From Nitrosomonas sp. Nm51 (GTDB lineage: Bacteria; Pseudomonadota; Gammaproteobacteria; Burkholderiales; Nitrosomonadaceae): DNA of 35,791 nt. Below, piece by piece: positions 1 to 9,360 of this stretch. Position 1 is the first letter of the stretch. Each line of letters starts with the position of its first letter. The notes beneath the pieces were generated by a model that saw only the letters and a list, made by a program, of their open reading frames with translations, searched no databases and had not been told where the DNA came from. The DNA is taken from assembly GCF_900111165.1 (NCBI RefSeq), contig NZ_FOGH01000025.1, positions 1 through 35,791 of the forward strand. Direction: 5' to 3'. Both the position numbers and the translations under genes were made by a program.

Positions 1-171
1 ATGGAGACGCATGGAGCGACGTGTATTGACTGTCACCAGAATCTGGTGCATGAAGAAGCGCCGATGACGGACCTGGATGCCAGCCGAGAGCAGCGCAAAC
101 TGGTGCTCAAAGAGGATGACTGGGATGACTGGGACGAGGAAGATGACGACGACGATGACGAGGATTATTGA
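1..171 (+). CDS. C-terminal end of a NapC/NirT-type multihaem c-type cytochrome (partial)
   Basis: The reading frame is open from the first base and ends with TGA at 169-171, so only the last 56 residues are visible. They contain one CxxCH haem c motif (CIDCH) in the context THGATCIDCHQNLVHEEAP, as in the last haem site of membrane-anchored NapC/NirT tetrahaem quinol dehydrogenases. The protein ends in a strongly acidic tail (DDWDDWDEEDDDDDDEDY). In ammonia oxidisers the homologue CycB (cM552) is encoded after hao and cycA and passes electrons between cytochrome c554 and the quinone pool; linking this gene to that cluster is inference because the upstream part is missing. The ATG at base 1 is an internal methionine, not the start, since the family has an N-terminal membrane anchor and three earlier haem sites. 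Confidence 0.75.
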   Translation: METHGATCIDCHQNLVHEEAPMTDLDASREQRKLVLKEDDWDDWDEEDDDDDDEDY

Positions 172-390
172 TTTCCATCAACAAAAAATTTAGCTTAACT
201 TTGGATGGTCTAATTGATTATTCAACGGGTTATATTAGGGTAAAATTATATTTCGTCTTTTTAAAGTAATTTCAAGCAAATTGAGAATTTAATTTCAAAT
301 GCTTGGAATTGCTGAGTAAGAACCGTCAAAAGTTGAGTGGCTACTTTACAATACAAAATTTCTAATAACGTGCAATTTTAGATTTCATAA

Positions 391-412
391 CCCGCCGTCG
401 GCGGGTTTTTTT
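391..412 (+). terminator. Rho-independent terminator
   Basis: A 6-bp GC stem (CCCGCC, loop GTC, GGCGGG; 391-405) is followed directly by seven T (406-412). It lies 219 bp after the cytochrome stop codon and 20 bp before the next start codon, so it probably ends the cytochrome transcript or forms part of the leader of the next gene. The spacer before it (172-390) is AT-rich and holds no gene I can see. Confidence 0.8.
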
Positions 413-432
413 GTTTAATTGGGATTAAAAGA

Positions 433-1194
433 ATGCTGGATCATTTTCCAAAAGCCGGTATTAAATCTCCGCATAGGATGCGTGATTATTTCATACCGGC
501 ATTTACTTTCTTTTGTTGTGCAGTAAGTCTGGTTATAGATGGCAGTGGTAGTGTGGCAACACAGAATGCATTAGGTGTTATTGCATGGATATTTCTTATT
601 ATTTTGCTAGCAGGTGAGAATAAAGAAATTAGAATGCAAGTAGCAGTTGCTGTTGCTTTTGCGACAATAGGCGAGTATTTTGCTTCCATTTATATGGAAG
701 GCTATACCTACCGGTTTGAGAATGTTCCGCTGTATGTTCCCCCTGGCCATGGAATGGTGTATTTAACTGCAGTCAAACTAGCACGTTCTGGTTTTTTTCA
801 AATGTATGCGCGCAAAATTGCTGTATTTGTGTTTGTCACTGGCGGTTTATGGGCGTTATGGGGTGTCAGTGGTATTCCAGAACAAGGTGACCAGGTCGGT
901 GCATTTTTGTTCGTTATTTTTGTGATTTGTGTACTAAAAGGCAGATCGCCTCTTGTTTACTTGGGTGCGTTTTTTATTTGTACATGGCTCGAAATTATTG
1001 GGACTGCAGCCGGGACGTGGAAATGGGCATCTATTGAGCCAGTTTTTGATTGGTCTCAAGGAAACCCGCCTAGTGGCGTTGCAGCCTGGTATTGTTTAGT
1101 GGATGCGGTTGCGATTGGTTTGGCGCCCAAGTGCCTAAATGGACTGCAGAAATTTAATATGTGGTATAAAACTACAATCGCGAATCGTACATAA
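433..1194 (+). CDS. Multi-spanning inner-membrane protein of unknown function
   Basis: The 253-residue product has about seven hydrophobic segments, at roughly residues 20-37, 43-62, 67-87, 124-146, 152-167, 172-192 and 212-230. Conserved-looking features lie in and around the loops: GEYFAS followed by a YTYRFENVPLYVPPGHG stretch (the PPGHG histidine before VYL could be functional), and TAAGTWKWAS. The GEY...NVPLYVPPGHGxVYL pattern resembles uncharacterised membrane proteins known from other bacteria, but I cannot assign a function. The start is uncertain: ATG 433 has only a weak AG-rich upstream stretch, and an in-frame ATG at 478 preceded by ATAGG is an alternative. The gene stands alone between two hairpins, with no operon partner. 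Confidence 0.7.
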   Translation: MLDHFPKAGIKSPHRMRDYFIPAFTFFCCAVSLVIDGSGSVATQNALGVIAWIFLIILLAGENKEIRMQVAVAVAFATIGEYFASIYMEGYTYRFENVPLYVPPGHGMVYLTAVKLARSGFFQMYARKIAVFVFVTGGLWALWGVSGIPEQGDQVGAFLFVIFVICVLKGRSPLVYLGAFFICTWLEIIGTAAGTWKWASIEPVFDWSQGNPPSGVAAWYCLVDAVAIGLAPKCLNGLQKFNMWYKTTIANRT

Positions 1195-1223
1195 TGAATC
1201 TAGAGTCTTGTAATATGAAATAT

Positions 1224-1244
1224 GTTTTTTACAAGGTAAAAAAC
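1224..1244 (+). terminator. AT-rich perfect hairpin after the membrane protein gene
   Basis: GTTTTTTAC (1224-1232), loop AAG, and GTAAAAAAC (1236-1244) form a perfect 9-bp stem 29 bp after the stop codon at 1194. No T-run follows on the plus strand. Read on the minus strand the A-run arm gives a T-rich stem. It is probably a weak terminator or 3' end stabiliser; function is inferred from position only. Confidence 0.45.
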
Positions 1245-1413
1245 GCAACAAATATTAACCGATACCTTTAAGAAGGGTTACGGTGCGGGGAGAGAGAAAG
1301 GTTATAAGTATGGATTTAATTTTTGGTTGAAGAGTTATAGGCTTATAACATGCAGTTTTTACTCAATTATTGATCAATTGTATAGTCCAAATTAATTTAG
1401 TTGGGGAAAGTTA

Positions 1414-3327
1414 GTGACAGTAATTCGATTACCGGATGGCTCAGAACGGGTTTACGATCACTCTGTAACCGTTTTTGATGTGGCATCTTCGATAGGGCCT
1501 GGTCTCGCACGCGCGGCAATAGCAGGAAAAGTTAATGGTCAATTAGTCGATATTGACAGACCAATTGAAAACAATAGTGAACTTACCATCATCACAGAAA
1601 AGGATGCGGAAGGACTGGAGATTATTCGACATTCTAGCGCTCATTTGCTTGCGCATGCCGTTAAGGAATTGTTTCCTGATGCGCAGGTGACAATAGGGCC
1701 TGTTATCGAAGATGGATTCTATTATGACTTTTCTTACAAGCGGCCATTTACCCCTGAAGATCTCGAGGCTATCGAAAAACGGATGCTGGAAATTAGTAAA
1801 CGAAATTTGAAGGTAGAACGTAAAGTTTGGGATCGATCAGAGGCAATTAATTTTTTTAAGCAACAGGGTGAACAATATAAAGCGCAGATCATTGAATCCA
1901 TTCCAGGTGATGAAGACTTGACGCTTTATACTCAAGGGAACTTTACTGATTTGTGCCGTGGACCGCATGTGCCGACAACTGCTAAATTAAAAATTTTTAA
2001 ATTAATGAAAGTTGCAGGTGCATATTGGCGCGGTGATTCAAATAATGAAATGCTGCAAAGAATATATGGTACGGCCTGGTTGACCAAAGAGGATCAAAAA
2101 AAATATTTACATCGGTTGGAAGAAGCAGAAAAAAGAGATCATCGAAAAATTGGTAAGCAATTGAATCTGTTTCATATTCAGGAAGAAGCGCCTGGAATGG
2201 TGTTCTGGCATCCAAAAGGCTGGTCGCTTTGGCAGCAAATAGAGCAGTATATGCGGCAGATACAGAATGATAATGATTATTTGGAGATACGCACGCCACA
2301 GGTCATTGATAAAGAATTATGGGTTCAGTCCGGTCATTGGGATAATTTTCGGGAAAACATGTTCGTTACCGATACTGATGAGCGTAGTTTTGCTATCAAG
2401 CCAATGAATTGTCCAGGACATGTTCAAGTATTTAAACAAGGATTAAAAAGTTACCGCGATTTGCCAATAAGATTGGCAGAATTTGGGTCGTGTCATCGTA
2501 ATGAAGCATCAGGAGCCCTGCATGGTATGATGCGAGTGCGTGCGTTCACCCAGGATGATGCGCATATTTTCTGTACAGAAGATCAAATACAGGAAGAGGT
2601 TGTCAAGTTTATTCATTTACTTAAACGCGTTTATAGCGATTTTGGCTTTAAAGATCTTTTGGTAAAACTTTCCACCAGACCAGTAAAACGTGTCGGTTCC
2701 GATGCGCAGTGGGATAAGTCAGAAAAGGCACTGGAAGCCGCATTGAAGGAAGCCGCCCTAGACTGGGAGCTTCAGCCTGGTGAAGGCGCATTTTATGGGC
2801 CTAAAATTGAATTTTCACTCAAAGACTGTATTGGGCGAATTTGGCAATGTGGTACGTTACAACTGGATTTTTCCATGCCCGAACGATTAGGTGCAGAATA
2901 TGTAGCTGAAGATAATTCCAGACATGTGCCAGTTATGCTTCATAGGGCGATTCTAGGGTCGCTTGAACGGTTTATCGGCATTTTAATTGAAAATTATACC
3001 GGCGCATTCCCGTTGTGGCTTGCGCCAATACAGGCGGTTGTACTTAACATATCAAGGAATCAGGTGGATTATGCTCAAAAAGTAGCAAAAGAACTTAACA
3101 GTCATGGATTCAGGGTCAGTCAAGACTTGAGAAATGAGAAGATAACCTATAAAATCCGGGAACATAGCTTGCAGAAACTTCCTTATCAAATTATTGTAGG
3201 TAATGCGGAGGCAGATTCTAGTCAGGTTTCGGTACGAAGTCGTGACGGACAGGATCTGGGAAAAATGTCTGTAGCCAAACTGATAGAACGCTTTAAAGAG
3301 GAAATAGCTTTAAAAGGTATAATATAA
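1414..3327 (+). CDS. thrS: Threonyl-tRNA synthetase
   Basis: This cytoplasmic class II synthetase charges tRNA-Thr. The 637 residues match the family length. In order: TGS domain (about 1-61), second additional/editing domain with HxxxH (HSSAHLLAH, near 72-80), the catalytic core with the zinc-site region MNCPGH, a motif 2 region with FGSCHRNE and a [17 protein letters not shown] segment, motif 3 [16 protein letters not shown], and a C-terminal anticodon-binding domain (about 540-637). The start is GTG at 1414, preceded by a good GGGGAAAG Shine-Dalgarno at 1403-1410; no ATG is available at the right place. It heads the conserved translation block and lies 29 bp before infC. The 219-bp upstream spacer holds a hairpin but no recognised T-box or riboswitch. 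Confidence 0.97.
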   Translation: MTVIRLPDGSERVYDHSVTVFDVASSIGPGLARAAIAGKVNGQLVDIDRPIENNSELTIITEKDAEGLEIIRHSSAHLLAHAVKELFPDAQVTIGPVIEDGFYYDFSYKRPFTPEDLEAIEKRMLEISKRNLKVERKVWDRSEAINFFKQQGEQYKAQIIESIPGDEDLTLYTQGNFTDLCRGPHVPTTAKLKIFKLMKVAGAYWRGDSNNEMLQRIYGTAWLTKEDQKKYLHRLEEAEKRDHRKIGKQLNLFHIQEEAPGMVFWHPKGWSLWQQIEQYMRQIQNDNDYLEIRTPQVIDKELWVQSGHWDNFRENMFVTDTDERSFAIKPMNCPGHVQVFKQGLKSYRDLPIRLAEFGSCHRNEASGALHGMMRVRAFTQDDAHIFCTEDQIQEEVVKFIHLLKRVYSDFGFKDLLVKLSTRPVKRVGSDAQWDKSEKALEAALKEAALDWELQPGEGAFYGPKIEFSLKDCIGRIWQCGTLQLDFSMPERLGAEYVAEDNSRHVPVMLHRAILGSLERFIGILIENYTGAFPLWLAPIQAVVLNISRNQVDYAQKVAKELNSHGFRVSQDLRNEKITYKIREHSLQKLPYQIIVGNAEADSSQVSVRSRDGQDLGKMSVAKLIERFKEEIALKGII

Positions 3328-3356
3328 TTATTTTTTAATTTATTTGGAGAATTGCC

Positions 3357-3929
3357 ATAGCACAAGAAAAAACAGCACGCATTAACGATGAAATTAATGT
3401 GCCTGAAGTTCGCCTGATTGGCGTTGATGGAGAACAAATCGGAATAGTAAAACTAGCTGATGCCAATACGCTGGCGGAAGAAGCGGGAGTCGATTTAGTT
3501 GAAATAGCGCCGACTGCCCAACCGCCCGTATGCCGGTTAATGGATTATGGAAAATTCCGTTACCAGGAAAGCAAGCGCAAGCACGAAGCTAAGCTGAAAC
3601 AAAAACAAATTCAGATAAAAGAAATCAAATTTAGACCCAATACAGATGAAGGTGATTATCGTATTAAACTACGTAATCTGACCAATTTTCTCAATGAAGG
3701 GGATAAAGTCAAAGTCACTCTGCGGTTTCGCGGGCGTGAAATGGCGCATCAAGAATTTGGTATTCGGCTACTTGAACGAGTAAGAGATGATCTTGAGATG
3801 CATGCTGTTGTTGAGCAGTTTCCAAAAATGGAAGGCCGCCAAATGGTTATGGTGTTATCTCCAAAGAAAAAAGATACCAAAGCCGGCAAGGAAAAACAGG
3901 CCGCGGATAATCCAACTACAACACCGTAG
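3357..3929 (+). CDS. infC: Translation initiation factor IF-3 (AUA start)
   Basis: IF3 binds the 30S subunit, prevents premature joining with 50S and proofreads the initiator tRNA and start codon. The first in-frame ATG, at 3399, would cut off the conserved start of the N-domain. In frame upstream lies ATA at 3357, which would give [20 protein letters not shown], matching the family N-terminus. A GGAGA Shine-Dalgarno (3346-3350) stands 6 nt before this ATA; an ATT at 3351 abuts the Shine-Dalgarno and is too close. The product is then 190 residues. Family signatures include [26 protein letters not shown] and [10 protein letters not shown]. Non-AUG starts are a known feature of infC and let IF3 repress its own translation through start-codon discrimination. 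It follows thrS and precedes rpmI. Confidence 0.93.
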   Translation: MAQEKTARINDEINVPEVRLIGVDGEQIGIVKLADANTLAEEAGVDLVEIAPTAQPPVCRLMDYGKFRYQESKRKHEAKLKQKQIQIKEIKFRPNTDEGDYRIKLRNLTNFLNEGDKVKVTLRFRGREMAHQEFGIRLLERVRDDLEMHAVVEQFPKMEGRQMVMVLSPKKKDTKAGKEKQAADNPTTTP

Positions 3930-4044
3930 CTTATTTTCGTAAGCGTTATAAAGTACATCGCAGAGGAATTTTACAAGTGATCCCGGGTTTAACAAGTGTT
4001 CTGAAAGAGAAACACCCTGTGTCATATAATAAAGGAGGGTATAA
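3930..4044 (+). promoter_or_regulatory. infC-rpmI leader, possible site of ribosomal protein feedback control
   Basis: This 115-nt gap is long for an operon in which the neighbouring gaps are 29 and 11 nt. It contains a CCCGGG element, a GTGTT...AACAC inverted pair (around 3998-4016) and a strong AAAGGAGGG Shine-Dalgarno for rpmI. In several bacteria the rpmI-rplT leader is bound by L20 to repress L35 and L20 translation. That role here is inferred from position and pairing; I have not folded it. Confidence 0.35.
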
Positions 4045-4242
4045 ATGCCAAAAATGAAAACCAAGAGCGGCGCCGCGAAACGCTTTAAAATTCGTGCAAG
4101 CGGCAGTATCAAGCGCGCTCAAGCGTTCAAACGTCATATTCTGACCAAAAAAACAACCAAAAATAAGCGCCAATTAAGGGGAATTACAACAATTCACCCT
4201 AGCGATGTGGCGTCAGTGCGTTCTATGTTGCCTTATGCCTAA
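4045..4242 (+). CDS. rpmI: 50S ribosomal protein L35
   Basis: The 65-residue, very basic protein begins [20 protein letters not shown], the standard L35 N-terminus, and continues with [11 protein letters not shown] and a C-terminal SVRSMLPYA. It is a component of the large ribosomal subunit. The AAAGGAGGG Shine-Dalgarno lies about 8 nt before the ATG. It lies between infC and rplT, the usual arrangement, and is probably translated together with L20. Confidence 0.97.
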   Translation: MPKMKTKSGAAKRFKIRASGSIKRAQAFKRHILTKKTTKNKRQLRGITTIHPSDVASVRSMLPYA

Positions 4243-4253
4243 AGGAGGATCTG

Positions 4254-4613
4254 ATGCCTAGAGTAAAACGTGGTGTAACAGCGCACGCAAGACATAAAAA
4301 AATACTGAATCTGGCCAAGGGTTATCGTGGTCGTCGTAAAAACGTTTACCGTGTCGCAAAACAAGCGGTAATGAAAGCAGGTCAATATGCCTATCGGGAC
4401 AGGCGTCAGCGTAAAAGACAATTCAGAGCGTTATGGATTGCACGTATTAATGCTGCGGCAAGAGAATGTGGATTGTCTTACAGCGTATTTATGAATGGTT
4501 TGAAAAAAGCCAGTATCGATATTGACAGAAAAGTCTTGGCGGATCTCGCAGTGTTTGATAAACCAGCTTTTGAGAAAATTGCCGATCAGGCAAAAGCTGT
4601 TTTGGCGACTTAA
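4254..4613 (+). CDS. rplT: 50S ribosomal protein L20
   Basis: The 119-residue basic protein carries the L20 signatures [56 protein letters not shown] and [14 protein letters not shown]20 binds 23S rRNA early in 50S assembly and in some bacteria represses the operon's translation. Only 11 nt separate it from rpmI, with an AAAGGAGG Shine-Dalgarno. A terminator-like hairpin follows. Confidence 0.97.
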   Translation: MPRVKRGVTAHARHKKILNLAKGYRGRRKNVYRVAKQAVMKAGQYAYRDRRQRKRQFRALWIARINAAARECGLSYSVFMNGLKKASIDIDRKVLADLAVFDKPAFEKIADQAKAVLAT

Positions 4614-4636
4614 TTGAATGACATCATGTTCGCAGG

Positions 4637-4666
4637 GAGGTTGGGTTTGTCCCAGCCTCTTTTTTT
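4637..4666 (+). terminator. Rho-independent terminator between rplT and pheS
   Basis: GAGGTTGGG (4637-4645), loop TTTGT and CCCAGCCTC (4651-4659) form a 9-bp stem with one G-U pair, followed by a run of seven T (4660-4666). It would end the ribosomal transcript 46 nt before the pheS start. It could also act as an attenuator for pheST, although I see no Phe-rich leader peptide. Confidence 0.8.
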
Positions 4667-4706
4667 GTTAAGGAATAAAAAATGGTATGTCCAAGTTTGG
4701 GTATGA

Positions 4707-5732
<1,026 letters not shown>

Positions 5733-5772
5733 ATCTGGTCAATATTAATTATTCGTAACTCAACAACCGTCA

Positions 5773-8139
5773 ATGAAGTTTTCAGAAAACTGGCTCAGAA
5801 CTTTTGTTAATCCCAGCTGTACTAGTGAAGAACTGGCACATTCGCTAACGATGGCCGGCTTGGAAGTTGAAGCGATTGAGCCCGTAGCAGCTTCTTTTGA
5901 TAAAGTTGTAGTGGCTGAAGTGCTAACTGTTGAAAAACATCCGAATGCCGATCGTTTACGTATTTGTCAGGTTAATGTCGGCGATCACGCAAAAGAGCCG
6001 CTGCAAATTGTTTGTGGCGCATCTAACGTACATGCCGGGATCAAGGTGCCTTGTGCGTTGGTCGGTGCGCAATTGCAGGATATGGAGATTAAAAGTGCGA
6101 AACTGCGCGGGATACAATCTTCAGGGATGCTATGCTCAGCCCGTGAGCTTGGCGTCAGTGAGAATGCTGACGGATTGCTCATGTTGCCCGATACGGCGCC
6201 GGTAGGCCAGGATTTTCGTACCTATTATGAACTGAATGATCGAGTTTTTACATTAAGTCTTACCCCGAACAGGGCGGATTGTTTGGGTGTTTACGGTGTG
6301 GCTCGTGAAATTTCTGCACTAACCGATACGCAACTGGTACCTTTTAAAACAACGCCGGTTAGTCCAGAGATAGAAGACAGTCTTGATGTTCGTGTAAGCG
6401 CGCCGGATGCGTGCCAGCTGTATTGCGGCCGGATTATGCGCGGCATTAACTCCAACGTAGAAACACCGTTATGGATGAAACAGCGGCTGGAACGCAGCAG
6501 TTTGCGTTCGATTAACGCAGTGGTTGACATCACTAATTATGTGTTGCTCGAAACGGGGCAACCAATGCATGCATTTGATTTGGCAAAGCTTGATGGTGGC
6601 ATACATGTACGTTATGCGAAAATTAATGAAACAATCCAGTTACTTAATGAAAGTCGGGTCGTATTGACGACCGATATGTTGTTGATTACCGATGACCATA
6701 AGCCGCTTGCACTTGCCGGCATTATGGGTGGCTTGAATAGCGGCGTAGTTCAGGGAATCAGCGATATTTTTCTGGAGTGCGCTTTTTTCAATCCGGATGT
6801 GATTTCGGGCAAGTCGTTTAAACTCGGCTTTAATACCGACTCGTCATATCGTTTCGAACGCGGAGTAGATTTTGCCGCAACACGAAATATTCTTGAATAT
6901 GCGACGAATCTAATTCAAGCGATATGCGGCGGTACTGCGGGACCTGTAACAGAAAAAAGCAGTGTGCTGCCACCACGGTTGCCGGTTACAGTTCGCGTCG
7001 ATAGAGTGCAGCGAGTTTTGGGAATTATGTTGGAAAAAGAGCAGATTGTAGAATATTTTTCGCGTCTTCAATTTGATTTTTCTGAAAATAAAAATGATAT
7101 TACGGTTATACCGCCAAGTTATCGTTTTGATCTTGCCATAGAAGAAGATTTTATTGAAGAACTGGCAAGAATTCATGGCTACGATGAGATACCCGCGCAA
7201 GTGCCGAAATCCGGGCTTGAGATGCTGCCGTCGCAAGAATCAATACGCACTTCGACGCAGATTAAGCAAATGCTGGTTATGCGCGATTATCAGGAAGTCG
7301 TTAACTATGCGTTTGTCGATAAATCCTGGGAAACCGGATTAATTCAGAACAAAAATCCTGTTGCTTTAAAAAATCCGATCGCAAATCATCTTGACGTCAT
7401 GCGCAGCAGCTTGATGGGCGGATTGATCGCCAATTTACAATTTAATTTAAATCGCAGGCAGGAAAGGGTACGTTTATTTGAGCTGGGTTGTTGTTTTGAA
7501 AGAAGTGCCACAGAACATTTTCTGCAAATCGAAAAACTGGCCGGACTGGCATATGGTGATGTTTTTGCTGAACAGTGGGGTGTTTCTGCACGCTCAGTTG
7601 ATTTTTACGATGTAAAATCGGATATAGAAATACTTTATCAGTCTCAAGAAATAAATTTTCAGGCAGTGCAGCATCCAGCTTTTCATCCGGGAAAATCTGC
7701 ACAGATCATGGTGGGCGCGAAACCTGCCGGCTGGATAGGCGAACTGCATCCGCGCTGGCAAAGACAATACGATTTATCGCATCCGGTCATTTTGTTTGAA
7801 CTGTTATTGGATAGCCTGTTGCCAGTATCGCTCGCTCAGATTAAAGAAATTCCCAAATATCCGGCTGTAAGACGTGATATCGCTGTTATCGTCGATAATC
7901 AGATGCCCGTGCAAACAATCCTTTCCAGCATGTATGAGAAAAAGCCGGAAATCGTAACAGAGATTACACTGTTCGATGTTTACCGTGGTAAAGCCGTAGG
8001 AGAGCATAATAAAAGCCTGGCGTTTAAAGTGATGCTGCAAGATGCACAAAAAACACTGACCGATGATGAAGCTGAGGCAGCGATATCCAGTCTGCTGAAA
8101 ATTCTAAAAGCAAAATTCGATGCAGCGCTAAGGAATTAA
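5773..8139 (+). CDS. pheT: Phenylalanyl-tRNA synthetase beta subunit
   Basis: The beta chain binds tRNA-Phe and edits mischarged tRNA. Its 788 residues match the family length. In order: N-terminal MKFSENWLRTFVNP, an EMAP/OB-fold tRNA-binding domain (about 40-150, with HPNADRLRICQV and CGASNV), the B3/4 editing domain (about 210-390, including INAVVDITNYV and QPMHAFDLAKL), the B5 domain (about 405-475), the catalytic-like core and a C-terminal FDX-ACB anticodon-binding domain (about 695-788, starting PKYPAVRRDIAV). It starts 40 bp after pheS. No clear Shine-Dalgarno precedes the ATG, so it may depend on coupled translation with pheS. Confidence 0.97.
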   Translation: MKFSENWLRTFVNPSCTSEELAHSLTMAGLEVEAIEPVAASFDKVVVAEVLTVEKHPNADRLRICQVNVGDHAKEPLQIVCGASNVHAGIKVPCALVGAQLQDMEIKSAKLRGIQSSGMLCSARELGVSENADGLLMLPDTAPVGQDFRTYYELNDRVFTLSLTPNRADCLGVYGVAREISALTDTQLVPFKTTPVSPEIEDSLDVRVSAPDACQLYCGRIMRGINSNVETPLWMKQRLERSSLRSINAVVDITNYVLLETGQPMHAFDLAKLDGGIHVRYAKINETIQLLNESRVVLTTDMLLITDDHKPLALAGIMGGLNSGVVQGISDIFLECAFFNPDVISGKSFKLGFNTDSSYRFERGVDFAATRNILEYATNLIQAICGGTAGPVTEKSSVLPPRLPVTVRVDRVQRVLGIMLEKEQIVEYFSRLQFDFSENKNDITVIPPSYRFDLAIEEDFIEELARIHGYDEIPAQVPKSGLEMLPSQESIRTSTQIKQMLVMRDYQEVVNYAFVDKSWETGLIQNKNPVALKNPIANHLDVMRSSLMGGLIANLQFNLNRRQERVRLFELGCCFERSATEHFLQIEKLAGLAYGDVFAEQWGVSARSVDFYDVKSDIEILYQSQEINFQAVQHPAFHPGKSAQIMVGAKPAGWIGELHPRWQRQYDLSHPVILFELLLDSLLPVSLAQIKEIPKYPAVRRDIAVIVDNQMPVQTILSSMYEKKPEIVTEITLFDVYRGKAVGEHNKSLAFKVMLQDAQKTLTDDEAEAAISSLLKILKAKFDAALRN

Positions 8140-8227
8140 AAGTGGATTTTTATCTGGATGCCGGCAGTCTGTCATCCATGCGCTGATCAAGGAGACGACG
8201 GAGTTTTATTTTGAAACTATAAATGCG

Positions 8228-8263
8228 TTTTAATTCATTTAATTGAAATTGTTATACTATAAT
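8228..8263 (+). promoter_or_regulatory. Possible sigma-70 promoter for ihfA
   Basis: Two overlapping -10 candidates, TATACT (8253-8258) and TATAAT (8258-8263), lie in the AT-rich 283-bp spacer between pheT and ihfA. No strong -35 is placed at 16-18 bp; TTCATT and TTAATT are the nearest. In enteric bacteria ihfA has its own IHF-regulated promoter in this position. The element here is inferred from sequence alone. Confidence 0.35.
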
Positions 8264-8422
8264 ATTTGTCTAACATATTACGTAAAAAGAATAAGCCTAA
8301 AAAACCAAGAGAGAAGCGTATAGAGCTTGGGTTAAAAACATGTCTCTATAAATGATAAGTCAGAGTAAACGGTCCCCTAAACAACAAACTATTCTAATTT
8401 TAAAAATTATGTGGAGAAAAAT

Positions 8423-8731
8423 ATGGCTCTTACAAAAGCTGAGCTGGCTGATTTGTTATTTGAAAATGTTGGACTCAATAAACGTGAAGCTAAAGATATG
8501 GTCGAATCGTTTTATGAGGAAGTACGTGCCGCACTTGAAAGTGGGGAAGGGGTAAAATTGTCTGGTTTTGGAAATTTTCAATTACGTACAAAGCCGCAAC
8601 GTCCTGGCAGAAATCCTAAAACCGGGGAAGAAATACCTATTACAGCACGCCGTGTTGTAACCTTTCATGCCAGTCAGAAACTTAAAAGCATGGTTGAGCA
8701 GAATTACCATGGAAAACAAAAAAACAAATAG
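8423..8731 (+). CDS. ihfA: Integration host factor alpha subunit
   Basis: IHF alpha pairs with IHF beta to bind and sharply bend DNA in the nucleoid, assisting transcription (including at sigma-54 promoters), recombination and replication. The 102-residue protein starts [15 protein letters not shown] and carries the HU/IHF signature, including GFGNFQLR and [12 protein letters not shown], with the intercalating-arm proline region. The ATG at 8423 is preferred over an upstream in-frame GTG (8411), because GGAG at 8413-8416 is the Shine-Dalgarno and overlaps that GTG. It sits downstream of pheT as in most proteobacteria, and its 3' end overlaps the next gene by 23 bp. Confidence 0.96.
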   Translation: MALTKAELADLLFENVGLNKREAKDMVESFYEEVRAALESGEGVKLSGFGNFQLRTKPQRPGRNPKTGEEIPITARRVVTFHASQKLKSMVEQNYHGKQKNK

Positions 8732-9098
8732 TCAATTTCCACCGATTCCGGCAAAACGTTATTTTACGATCGGTGAGGTTGGAATGCTATGTGGTGTCAA
8801 GCCGCATGTGCTGCGTTATTGGGAGCAGGAATTTACCCAGTTAAAACCTGTCAAGCGGCGTGGCAACCGGCGTTACTATCAGCATCAGGAAGTTTTACTG
8901 ATCCGGAGAATCAGGGAGCTGCTGTATGATCAAGGATTCACCATTAGTGGCGCGCGTAATCGGCTTGGACGAGATACACCGCATGCACAATCTACACAAG
9001 AAACAGTAATAAGCCAGTCCTCTCAAACTTCAGTTGACCTGAATTATATCCGGAATGAAATTAAAAGCATACGTTCGATTTTGCTTTCCTCTGTTTAA
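8709..9098 (+). CDS. MerR-family transcriptional regulator downstream of ihfA
   Basis: The 129-residue product has an N-terminal MerR winged helix-turn-helix (about 17-85): [35 protein letters not shown] and [19 protein letters not shown]. The segment after the DNA-binding domain is short (about 40 residues) and Ser/Thr/Gln-rich, with no cysteine pattern for metal sensing. A MerR-like gene beside ihfA is common in beta- and gammaproteobacteria; its effector and targets are unknown to me. ATG 8709 (MENKKTNSQ) is chosen over an earlier in-frame ATG at 8667 because the latter would extend 65 bp into ihfA. The two genes overlap by 23 bp and are probably cotranscribed. Confidence 0.88.
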   Translation: MENKKTNSQFPPIPAKRYFTIGEVGMLCGVKPHVLRYWEQEFTQLKPVKRRGNRRYYQHQEVLLIRRIRELLYDQGFTISGARNRLGRDTPHAQSTQETVISQSSQTSVDLNYIRNEIKSIRSILLSSV

Positions 9099-9360
9099 TT
9101 GTCTTGGCCTAGAGTTTGGAACGAGCTTACCCCCCCTTTTAGACTAATAATTTTTAGCCTGTTTTTGGCTAGTCGGCCCTATATTTTTTCTTTTGTCGCG
9201 TTGTGTCAACCCACTCATGCTCAGAATCTTAACCGTGTCGAACTCCCTTGTGTAATTCATCGCTTGACCCCCGCTTTTGCGCTAGATACATACGGGTGTA
9301 CTTTAATATGATTGGCATCAATTATTACTAACACTGCCCGAACAACAATTGTATAGGATA

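Noticed and set aside
1..3. ATG at the very first base as a gene start
   Set aside because: The frame runs into a terminal haem motif of a multihaem cytochrome, so the window simply begins inside the gene.
9099..9311. 70-codon ORF after the merR gene
   Set aside because: It has no ATG start with a Shine-Dalgarno, its composition is unlike a protein, and I recognise no family signature. The spacer also lacks the tRNA gene sometimes found near ihfA.
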